DNA of 47,480 nucleotides from assembly GCF_019805165.1 (NCBI RefSeq), contig NZ_RWIJ01000003.1, positions 426,733-474,212 of the forward strand, read 5' to 3'. The DNA comes from Azospirillum sp. 412522 (lineage in GTDB: Bacteria; Pseudomonadota; Alphaproteobacteria; Azospirillales; Azospirillaceae). A program made the translations under genes and the position numbers. The notes beneath the pieces are model-generated. The model was given only the letters and a program-made list of their open reading frames with translations. It did not search any database and was not told where the DNA came from. Numbering within the stretch: the stretch's first letter is position 1; the number at the start of each line of letters is the position of its first letter. This document shows, one piece after another, positions 41,152-47,480 of the stretch.

Positions 41152-42612
41152 TCAGGCCGCCGTCGCCTGAAGTGGCGCCTGGAGCGGCGGCTGGACATCC
41201 GCCGGGACCGGGCACTGGTACGGGCGGCCGCCGGTGAGGGTGCGGAACTCCTCCTTCGCCTTGGCGATCAGGTCTGGATCGGCAAGTGCGTCCAGCGCCG
41301 TCAGCGCCAGGATCGACGCCGCGTTGGTCATGCCCTTGTGCGCGCCCGGCAGCTTGCCCTGGGCGACCAGCTGCCAGGAATGGAACGGCGTGCCCATCGC
41401 GCAGGTCGCTCCCCAGAACTGCGCGGTCGGCACCACCCAGCTGACGTCGCCGACGTCGGTCGAGCCGAAATTGCGCGTGCGCGTGCCGTCGAACGGCGCC
41501 ACGCCGTCGTGCAGGCTGCGCTCCGGCGCCGGGCCGGAGCCAAAGCCCTTGTTGCGGACATGCCGGAGATCCTCCGCCGAGAGGGTTTCCATGAAGGCCT
41601 GCGCCGTCCTGAAATCGCCCTCGTCGAACCGCACCCCGCCGACATCCTGCATGCGGCGGTACAGGGCGTCGCCGAGGGTACGGTTGAGCAGCACGTTGGA
41701 CATGCCGGACTCGACCCGCACCTCCACAGTCGTCTCCGTCATCAGGGCGGCGCCTTCCGCGATCTTCTTCACACGCTCGAACAGCTGCCAGAGCTGGTTG
41801 AGGTCGGGAGCGCGGACGACGTAGGCGATCTCCGCATTCGCCTGGACGACGTTGGCGGCGCGGCCGCCGGCATCGCGGTAGGCGTAATGGACGCGGGCCT
41901 CCGGGATCATGTGCTCGCGCATGTAATTGACGCCGACATTCATCAGCTCGACCGCATCGAGCGCGCTGCGGCCGAGATGCGGCGACAGGCCGGCGTGAGC
42001 CGCCCGTCCGGTAAAGCGCACCGAAGCCTGGAGAAAGGCCAGGGTGTTGGCGAAATTCATCCCGGTATAGGCCGCCGGATGCCAGGTCAGGGCGAGATCG
42101 ACATCGTCGAAGGCGCCGCCGCGCGCCATGAAGGCCTTCCCGCCGCCGCCCTCCTCCGCCGGGCAGCCGTAATACCGCACCCGGCCGGGCAGGCCTTCGC
42201 GGCTCAGGGCCGCCGCAAGGGCGGCAGCGCCGAGCGCCGCGCCGGAGCCCAGCAGATTGTGCCCGCAGCCGTGCCCCGGCGCCTCGGCGACTTCCGCCTG
42301 AGGCGCGGTGGCGCCGGCAACCTGGCTGAGGCCGGCCAGGGCGTCGAACTCGCCGAGCAGCGCCACCACCGGCCCGCCGGACCCGGCTTCGGCCATGAAG
42401 GCGGTCGGCACCCCGCCGACATTGCGGGTGATCCGGAAGCCCTCGGCCGCCAGAGTCTCGATCTGCGCCTCCATCGACTTGAACTCGCAATAGCCGAGTT
42501 CGGCATATCCCCAGATCCGGTCGGAGAGGTCATGAAAGGCCGGGGCCTTCGCTTCCACGGCCTCCAGGATGGCGGTGCGCAGGGAGGTCGTGTTGGACAG
42601 GCTGCTGTTCAT
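41152..42612 (-). CDS. M20-family amidohydrolase, AbgB-like
   Basis: This 486-residue metallohydrolase has the metal-ligand segments EAPGHGCGHNLLGSGAALGA, CPAEEGGGGKAFMARGG and LTWHPAAYTGMN, and a dimerisation domain from about residue 195 (FTGRAAHAGLSPHLGRSALD). The closest pattern is AbgB, which with AbgA hydrolyses p-aminobenzoyl-glutamate; other members cleave N-acyl or amide-conjugated amino acids. The start at 42612 has AAGGATG at a proper distance; ATG 42621 does not. No AbgA is adjacent. Confidence 0.9.
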   Translation of the reverse strand: MNSSLSNTTSLRTAILEAVEAKAPAFHDLSDRIWGYAELGYCEFKSMEAQIETLAAEGFRITRNVGGVPTAFMAEAGSGGPVVALLGEFDALAGLSQVAGATAPQAEVAEAPGHGCGHNLLGSGAALGAAALAAALSREGLPGRVRYYGCPAEEGGGGKAFMARGGAFDDVDLALTWHPAAYTGMNFANTLAFLQASVRFTGRAAHAGLSPHLGRSALDAVELMNVGVNYMREHMIPEARVHYAYRDAGGRAANVVQANAEIAYVVRAPDLNQLWQLFERVKKIAEGAALMTETTVEVRVESGMSNVLLNRTLGDALYRRMQDVGGVRFDEGDFRTAQAFMETLSAEDLRHVRNKGFGSGPAPERSLHDGVAPFDGTRTRNFGSTDVGDVSWVVPTAQFWGATCAMGTPFHSWQLVAQGKLPGAHKGMTNAASILALTALDALADPDLIAKAKEEFRTLTGGRPYQCPVPADVQPPLQAPLQATAA

Positions 42613-42670
42613 GGTGAACATCCTTTCAAAATCATCGAAGGGAAGCCGGGAAACCGGCTAATGATCGCGG

Positions 42671-43615
42671 TCAGTCGTCGCCGGTGGCCTGCGCCGCGAC
42701 CGTGCTGCCGCGCCGCCGTTCGCGCAGCAGCACCACGATGCCGCTGGCGATGATCACGGCCGACCCGACCCAGGTCCAAAGATCGGGCAGCTGTCCGAAG
42801 GCCAGCCAGCTCATGGCGGCGGCGCCGAAGATCTGCAGATAGATGAAGGGGGCGACAAAGGGCGCGGGCGCCACCTCGAAGGCGCGGACCAGGCAATAGT
42901 GACCGAACCCGCCGAGCGCGCCGAGCGCCAGGAAAAGAAAGGCGTCGCGGAGGTCGGCCGGCGGCACCCAGACGAAGGGAACCGGGATGCTGCTGAAGAC
43001 GAAGCCCAGCAGCACCATGTAGGTGCTGGAGGTGGCGGACGGGTCCTGTCCGGAAAGCTTGCGCGACAGGATCTGCGTCAGCGCTGAGGTCATGGCGCTG
43101 AGGAAGATCAGGGCGGCCGACCAGTGCAGCGGGCTGTAGCCCGGCCGCACCACGATCAGCGCCCCGACGAAGCCGACCACCACCGCGCAAAGCCGCACCG
43201 GCCCGACCCGTTCGCGCAGCAGCAGCGGCGCCAGCGCCGTCACCATCAGCGGCGCGGTGAAGCCGATCGCCGTGGCGGTCGCCAGCGGGGTGTGCTCCAA
43301 CGCATAGAACATGATCAGGGAGGAGGCGCAGAACAGCACCGAGCGCGCCGCCTGCAAATCCGGCCGCCGCGTGCGGAACAGCCCCCACCGGTAGCGTGGC
43401 AGGAAGACCACCAGCATGAACAGGAAATGGCCGGCATAGCGCAGCCATTGCAGTTCGGCGACCGGATAGCGGCCCCCGAGATACTTCACGGTGGCGTTCA
43501 GCACCGGGATCACGACCGCGGTGACGATCATCAGCAGCACGGCCTGGCCGGCCATGGTCCGGCGTGGCGCTGCCGGGGAACCGCTGCCGACCATGCTTCT
43601 GGACGCGAAGCTCAC
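42671..43615 (-). CDS. EamA-family (DMT) membrane transporter
   Basis: This 314-residue protein has ten hydrophobic segments in two EamA repeats: VLLMIVTAVVIPVLNATVKY begins the first and ALIFLSAMTSALTQILSRKL the second. The GTG start at 43615 overlaps the M81 stop by four bases (GTGA), favouring coupling; an ATG seven codons later (43594) is possible. EamA members often export amino acids or metabolites. In this operon it may expel a toxic intermediate or take up a product. Confidence 0.85.
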   Translation of the reverse strand: MSFASRSMVGSGSPAAPRRTMAGQAVLLMIVTAVVIPVLNATVKYLGGRYPVAELQWLRYAGHFLFMLVVFLPRYRWGLFRTRRPDLQAARSVLFCASSLIMFYALEHTPLATATAIGFTAPLMVTALAPLLLRERVGPVRLCAVVVGFVGALIVVRPGYSPLHWSAALIFLSAMTSALTQILSRKLSGQDPSATSSTYMVLLGFVFSSIPVPFVWVPPADLRDAFLFLALGALGGFGHYCLVRAFEVAPAPFVAPFIYLQIFGAAAMSWLAFGQLPDLWTWVGSAVIIASGIVVLLRERRRGSTVAAQATGDD

Positions 43616-45123
43616 GAGCCGGCCCCGCCGCCCTGCGCGGAGAACGGATCGGCGACCCGCGGCCAGTAATCCGGCGCGCGGCGGGTGTAGGGCAGCGAGG
43701 CGAAATCGGGCGCCACCGCCCCCGGCGCCGCGACATAGCGCACGTCGGCGGCAAGCGGCGCGAAGCCGGTATAGAAATGCTGCATCGATTTGACGACGAT
43801 GATCCGCTTGTCGTCGAGTGTGCAGCCCAGGCCGGTGAAGGCCTCCGGCGAGTGGGTCTGCTGGCGCACCGAGGTGAGGATCAGGTCGATCCCCTCCCCT
43901 TTCCCGGGCTCGCAGCCGCGCACCCAGGCGCTCGGCCCGTAGCTGGAGCGCCCGCCGCCCAGGGAGCGCTGCGAATGGTCTTCCGACAGCCCCATGACGG
44001 TGACCCGCAGGTCCGCCGGAAGGCCGGAGGCGACGCCGGTCTTGCCGCCGACCCGCAGGTCGAAATTCGCCCCGACCCCGGCCTCCAGGCAGAAGCCGAC
44101 CGCCACCGGATCCCAGTAGCAGCCGCTGGCCACCCCAGAAATTCCGCGCGCGATCAGGCGGTGAAGGATCGCGGTGTTGTCGGACGGTGCCCCGGCGCCG
44201 GCATTGTCGGCCACGTCGGCCAGCACCACCGGCCGGGAGCCATCGGCGGACGTCACGGCCAGGGCGATGTCGATGGCCTCGTCGATGGTGTCGTAGCGCT
44301 GGGGGGTGACGTCGCGCAGGTCCCAGATCCGGCGCGCGAACCGCTCGGCGACCTGCCGGGCCTTGTCCGGATCGCCGTCGGCGACGACCAGCATCTTGGC
44401 GCCGACGTCCGGAATGTCGGCCCAGGGGAAGCCATGCCCGAAGGAAACCGACAGGATGCCGTCCCGGCCTTCCTGGTCGGTCATCTCCTGCACCAGCGAC
44501 CGCATCGGCTCGAAGGGCGGACGCCACACCCCGATCATCCGGCAATCATGGAGCGCCATCACCGGCCTGATCTCGCCACGCCGCGCCGATCTGCACAGCC
44601 GGTAAAGCTGCTGCGCCCGTGCCGGGATGTCGGTGTGCGGATATTCCTTGAAGGCGACGATGACGTCGGCATTCGCCCGCATCCGTTCGGTCAGGTGACA
44701 ATGCAGGTCGATCTCGACGCCGACCGGCACGTCCGGACCGACGATGGCGCGGATTTTTTCGAGGGCGTCCCCCTCGCAATCGTCGTAACCGTCGGCGACC
44801 ATCGCGCCGTGCAGGAACAGCAGCACGACATCGACCGGCATGGCGCGGCGCAGATCGTCGAGGATTTCCTCGCGCAGCCCCTCATAGACCGGCTTCTGCG
44901 TGCTGCCGGCCGGGGTGGCGAAGGCGCACAGGCTCTCGGCGACCTCCCATCCATCGGCGTCCGCAAGGCGGCGCCATTCGATCAGCGGCACGTTGCCGAG
45001 CCTGGGGGGATGCAGGCTGCCGTCGCCGCGGAAGTACTCCCGGCCATGGAAGGCCGTCCGGCCCGAGGGTATGGGGGAGAAGGTGTTGGTTTCCGTGGCA
45101 AGGGCTGCCATGAAAAGCTTCAT
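43612..45123 (-). CDS. M81-family metallopeptidase (MlrC-like)
   Basis: This 503-residue protein has the MlrC N-terminal signature LFMAALATETNTFSPIPSGR, zinc-site candidates in LLFLHGAMVADGYDDCEGD, VEIDLHCHLTERM and FKEYPHTD, and the C-terminal domain (VVLADVADNAGAGAPSDNT; GASGCYWDP-like ASGCYWDPVAVG). The founding member finishes breakdown of the cyclic peptide microcystin; most relatives have unknown substrates. It lies 66 bases after the aminotransferase gene and is coupled to the EamA gene. Confidence 0.9.
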   Translation of the reverse strand: MKLFMAALATETNTFSPIPSGRTAFHGREYFRGDGSLHPPRLGNVPLIEWRRLADADGWEVAESLCAFATPAGSTQKPVYEGLREEILDDLRRAMPVDVVLLFLHGAMVADGYDDCEGDALEKIRAIVGPDVPVGVEIDLHCHLTERMRANADVIVAFKEYPHTDIPARAQQLYRLCRSARRGEIRPVMALHDCRMIGVWRPPFEPMRSLVQEMTDQEGRDGILSVSFGHGFPWADIPDVGAKMLVVADGDPDKARQVAERFARRIWDLRDVTPQRYDTIDEAIDIALAVTSADGSRPVVLADVADNAGAGAPSDNTAILHRLIARGISGVASGCYWDPVAVGFCLEAGVGANFDLRVGGKTGVASGLPADLRVTVMGLSEDHSQRSLGGGRSSYGPSAWVRGCEPGKGEGIDLILTSVRQQTHSPEAFTGLGCTLDDKRIIVVKSMQHFYTGFAPLAADVRYVAAPGAVAPDFASLPYTRRAPDYWPRVADPFSAQGGGAGS

Positions 45124-45189
45124 CGCTAGGGTCCGATCGGCTGATTGCGCGGCCTGGAGGCCGTGTCGCGGGGGAAGGGACGGCCCGGC

Positions 45190-46425
45190 TCAGGCGTCGA
45201 GACGGCGGTTTCCGGCGATTGCCGGGACGCCGGTCTGCTGGAAGCAGATGCGGGCCAGCGTGGCGACGCCTTCGACGATCTGGTCCTCGGTCGGCAGGGC
45301 GAAGCACAGCCGCAGGAAGGAGCGGGCGGCCTCCGGCTCGACCGCCCAGGCCGGGCCGGGGTTGAACACCAGCCCGGCCTGCTCGGCCGGGCCGACCAGC
45401 GCACGGACATCGACATGGTCCGGCAGCTTCAGCCAGAGAAAGATCCCGCCCTTCGGCGCCCGGCATTCGACGGCGGTGCCGAACTCCCGCTCGACCGCCT
45501 CGACCATGATCCTCATCTTGGCGTGGAGCGCCGAACGAAGCCGCTCGATCAGCTCGTCCGGCTGGCGGGACAGATATTCGGCGACGATCAGCTGGTCCAG
45601 CGCGCCGGTTCCCGCATCGGTCTTGGCCGGAAGAATCCGGCTCATCAGGGGCCACGGCGCGATCAGGTAACCGAGCCGCACGGCGGGAGCGAAGGATTTG
45701 GAAAAGGATCCGATATAAAGCACCCGCTCCGGCGCCAGGGCCTTCAGCGCCGGGCCGGGGGTCTGGTCCGGCCAGACCAGATCGGCGTAGCAGTCGTCTT
45801 CCAGGATCGCGAGGTCGTGGAGCCGCGCCAGCGCGATCAGGGCCTCCCGCCGGTCGGTCGGCAGGATGCTGCCGGTCGGGTTCTGCACGGTCGGGATCGT
45901 GTAGATCAATTTCGGCTTCACCCCGCCGGAGGCCAGCCATTCCAGCTGCGCGGCCAGCACCTCCACCACGATGCCGTCGGCGTCCATCGCCATCGGCAGA
46001 ACCCGCGCCCCCGCCGCCTGGAAACGCTTCAGGGCGCCTTCATAGCAGTGCTCCTCGGCCAGGACGGTGTCACCTGGCGCGATCATGGTGCGGCAGAGGA
46101 AATCGATCGCCTGGTTCGATCCGCTGGTGATCAGCACCTCGTCGATCGTCGCCATGACGCCGCGGCGCTTCGCGAGCTTGTCCACCACGCACTGGCGCAG
46201 AGCCGGGACACCGAGCGGCCCGCGGCCGAGATGGTATTTGGCGAGATCGGCACCTTCCCGCCTGATGACGGCCGCCGCCGCCTTGGCGATCAGCTCCGCC
46301 GGCACCTGCTCCGGATCGTTGTGCCCGCCGACGAACGGGTATCGGGGAAGGCCGGCCGGAAACGGCGCGGGAGCGGCGGCCGTGGGTGCGAGAAGGCGCG
46401 TGAAGTCGAACGACGCTGCGGACAT
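45190..46425 (-). CDS. PLP-dependent aminotransferase, class I/II (LysN/2-aminoadipate type)
   Basis: This 411-residue fold-type I enzyme looks like the aminotransferase domain of MocR regulators but has no DNA-binding domain. It has HLGRGPLGVPALRQCVVDKL, ITSGSNQAIDFLCRTMIAPG, TIPTVQNPTGSILPTDRREA (Asn-Pro substrate site), the PLP Asp in ILEDDCYADL and the Lys in GSFSKSFAPAVRLGY. The ATG at 46425 is used, since longer readings cross the next gene. It probably deaminates the amino acid released by the operon's hydrolases. Confidence 0.92.
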   Translation of the reverse strand: MSAASFDFTRLLAPTAAAPAPFPAGLPRYPFVGGHNDPEQVPAELIAKAAAAVIRREGADLAKYHLGRGPLGVPALRQCVVDKLAKRRGVMATIDEVLITSGSNQAIDFLCRTMIAPGDTVLAEEHCYEGALKRFQAAGARVLPMAMDADGIVVEVLAAQLEWLASGGVKPKLIYTIPTVQNPTGSILPTDRREALIALARLHDLAILEDDCYADLVWPDQTPGPALKALAPERVLYIGSFSKSFAPAVRLGYLIAPWPLMSRILPAKTDAGTGALDQLIVAEYLSRQPDELIERLRSALHAKMRIMVEAVEREFGTAVECRAPKGGIFLWLKLPDHVDVRALVGPAEQAGLVFNPGPAWAVEPEAARSFLRLCFALPTEDQIVEGVATLARICFQQTGVPAIAGNRRLDA

Positions 46426-46475
46426 GGCGGCTCTGTTTCCCGGCTGCGGATTCTGGCGGGGGGGGGCGGGCCGGC

Positions 46476-47480
46476 TCAGGCGACCTTGATGTTCCAGGCG
46501 AGCGGCAGCGGCGCCTTCAGCATGCCGGTCACGGTGCGCCGCCGGGCGGACGGCGTCTGGAACTGCCCCAGCGGAACGAAGGGCACCGCGGCGAAGGCGT
46601 GCGCCTCCACCTTCCTGGTGATGGCGTCCTGTTCCGGTCCGGTTGCCGCCATCCAGTCGGCGCGCAGCTGCTCCATGACCGGGTCGGTCGGCCAGCCCGG
46701 CCAGCCCTGGCGGCCATTGCCGCGCAGGGCGAGATGGGTCGCCGGATCCATGATGTCGGTGACGCTGGTCCCGGTGTGGAAGATCGACCAGCCGCCCTTG
46801 TCCACCGGCTCCATGCTGGTGCGCCGCTTGAAGAAGGTGCCGAGATCCATCGCCTGCAACTCGACATTCACCCCCATGCGCTTCAGCAGATCTTCCGTCA
46901 CCAGCGAGGCGGCATGCAGCCAGGACAGGTCGGTCGCGGTCAGGATCGCCACCTTCTCGCCCTTGTAGGAGGATTTCAGCAGCGCCTTGGCCTTCTCGAA
47001 GTTGGCCGTCATGACCTCCGAGCCGGCACCGGTGGACATCGTCGTGCCGCAGAAGAAGGTCGACCGGCATTCCTTGTACAGATCGGGCATGCCGACCTGC
47101 GCCTGGAGGTAATCGACCTGATTGACCGCCATCTGGACCGCCCGGCGCATCTCCAGACGGTCGAACGGCGGCTGCAACTGATTGAAGCGCAGGATCGTCA
47201 TGTAGCCGAGATCGTCGAACGCTTCGACGATCACGTCGCGATCCTGCTTCAGCAAAGGCAGCAGCGTCAGATCCGGCTGGCTGTACCAATCGACCTCGCC
47301 GCGCTGGAGCGCCGCGGTCGCCGTCGCGGCATCGGGAATGACATGCCACTCCAGCCGGTCGACATGGACCATCTTGCCGCCGGAGGTGCAGTCGGGCGCC
47401 TCGTCGCGCGGGACGTAGCCGTCGAACTTGGCATAGACCGCGCGGCTGCCCGGCACCCATTCGTCGGCCAGGAAGCGGAA
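46476..47480 (-). CDS. ABC transporter substrate-binding protein, family 5, 5' end outside window
   Basis: About 334 C-terminal residues of an oligopeptide/nickel-type periplasmic binding protein are present. The run begins FRFLADEWVPGS at the window edge and includes ATATAALQRGEVDWYSQPDL, MRRAVQMAVNQVDYLQAQVG, CRSTFFCGTTMSTGAGSEVM, YKGEKVAILTATDLSWLHAA and RRTSMEPVDKGGWSIFHTGT. About 200 residues including the signal peptide lie beyond 47480. It would deliver a peptide-like substrate to the enzymes downstream; permeases are not in the window. Confidence 0.9.
   Translation of the reverse strand, partial: FRFLADEWVPGSRAVYAKFDGYVPRDEAPDCTSGGKMVHVDRLEWHVIPDAATATAALQRGEVDWYSQPDLTLLPLLKQDRDVIVEAFDDLGYMTILRFNQLQPPFDRLEMRRAVQMAVNQVDYLQAQVGMPDLYKECRSTFFCGTTMSTGAGSEVMTANFEKAKALLKSSYKGEKVAILTATDLSWLHAASLVTEDLLKRMGVNVELQAMDLGTFFKRRTSMEPVDKGGWSIFHTGTSVTDIMDPATHLALRGNGRQGWPGWPTDPVMEQLRADWMAATGPEQDAITRKVEAHAFAAVPFVPLGQFQTPSARRRTVTGMLKAPLPLAWNIKVA

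Noticed and set aside
1..47480. tRNA, rRNA, CRISPR array, prophage or replication origin
   Set aside because: No cloverleaf, spaced repeats, phage genes or origin-type repeats were recognised by eye; a covariance-model search could still find a small RNA.

Overview
The window is high-GC DNA with closely packed, mostly operonic genes. It looks like an alphaproteobacterium, most likely Azospirillum or a close relative in the Rhodospirillales. That placement is an inference from gene types and base composition, not from a marker gene. No rRNA, tRNA or CRISPR array was seen. The content is accessory catabolism, transport and regulators, plus one insertion sequence and several decayed genes.

Region 1 (1-16347) is an acyl-CoA catabolic island. 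A leftward operon (6849 to 1, continuing off the edge) encodes an acyl-CoA ligase, an acyl-CoA dehydrogenase with its base in the isovaleryl-CoA-dehydrogenase position, a DUF35 protein, a Cys/His thiolase, a degenerate SDR, a complete SDR, a MaoC hydratase and the ETF beta subunit. A rightward operon (7134-11033) encodes an aromatic-acid-type MFS importer, an SMP-30 lactonase, and a thiolase-fold protein that has lost the thiolase residues but carries two tyrosines typical of Ltp2 retro-aldolases, followed by its own DUF35 partner. An IclR regulator lies between these genes and a periplasmic PQQ alcohol dehydrogenase with a fused cytochrome c. A MaoC-type hydratase and a CitE-like lyase follow, resembling an itaconyl-CoA hydratase/citramalyl-CoA lyase pair. 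Together this suggests periplasmic alcohol oxidation, uptake, CoA activation, beta-oxidation of a branched chain and aldol-type C-C cleavage.

Region 2 (16481-31905) holds a CPA1 antiporter, an unannotated 39-residue ORF and then one probable regulon. It comprises an ABC importer (ATPase in one operon; two permeases and two paralogous binding proteins in another), an amidase, two class III aminotransferases, a split transketolase, an SDR and an FCD-type GntR regulator. Near-identical TTATAAGTTATAA sites occur at all three promoters and nowhere else that I noticed. This is the best candidate for an undescribed pathway: import of an amide or amine compound, amide hydrolysis, transamination and two-carbon ketol transfer.

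Region 3 (31914-40105) is a scrap zone. It has a truncated membrane-protein gene joined to a truncated, frameshifted SDR, a shortened monooxygenase ORF, AraC plus SDR, an ISL3-type element with 52-bp perfect inverted repeats and a frameshifted transposase, LysR plus SDR plus flavin reductase, and a MipA/histidine-kinase deletion scar.

Region 4 (40178-47480) is a leftward operon entering from beyond the right edge: a family 5 ABC binding protein, a PLP aminotransferase, an M81 (MlrC-like) peptidase, an EamA exporter, an M20 amidohydrolase and a D-2-hydroxyacid dehydrogenase. It fits uptake and degradation of a peptide-like or N-acylated amino acid.
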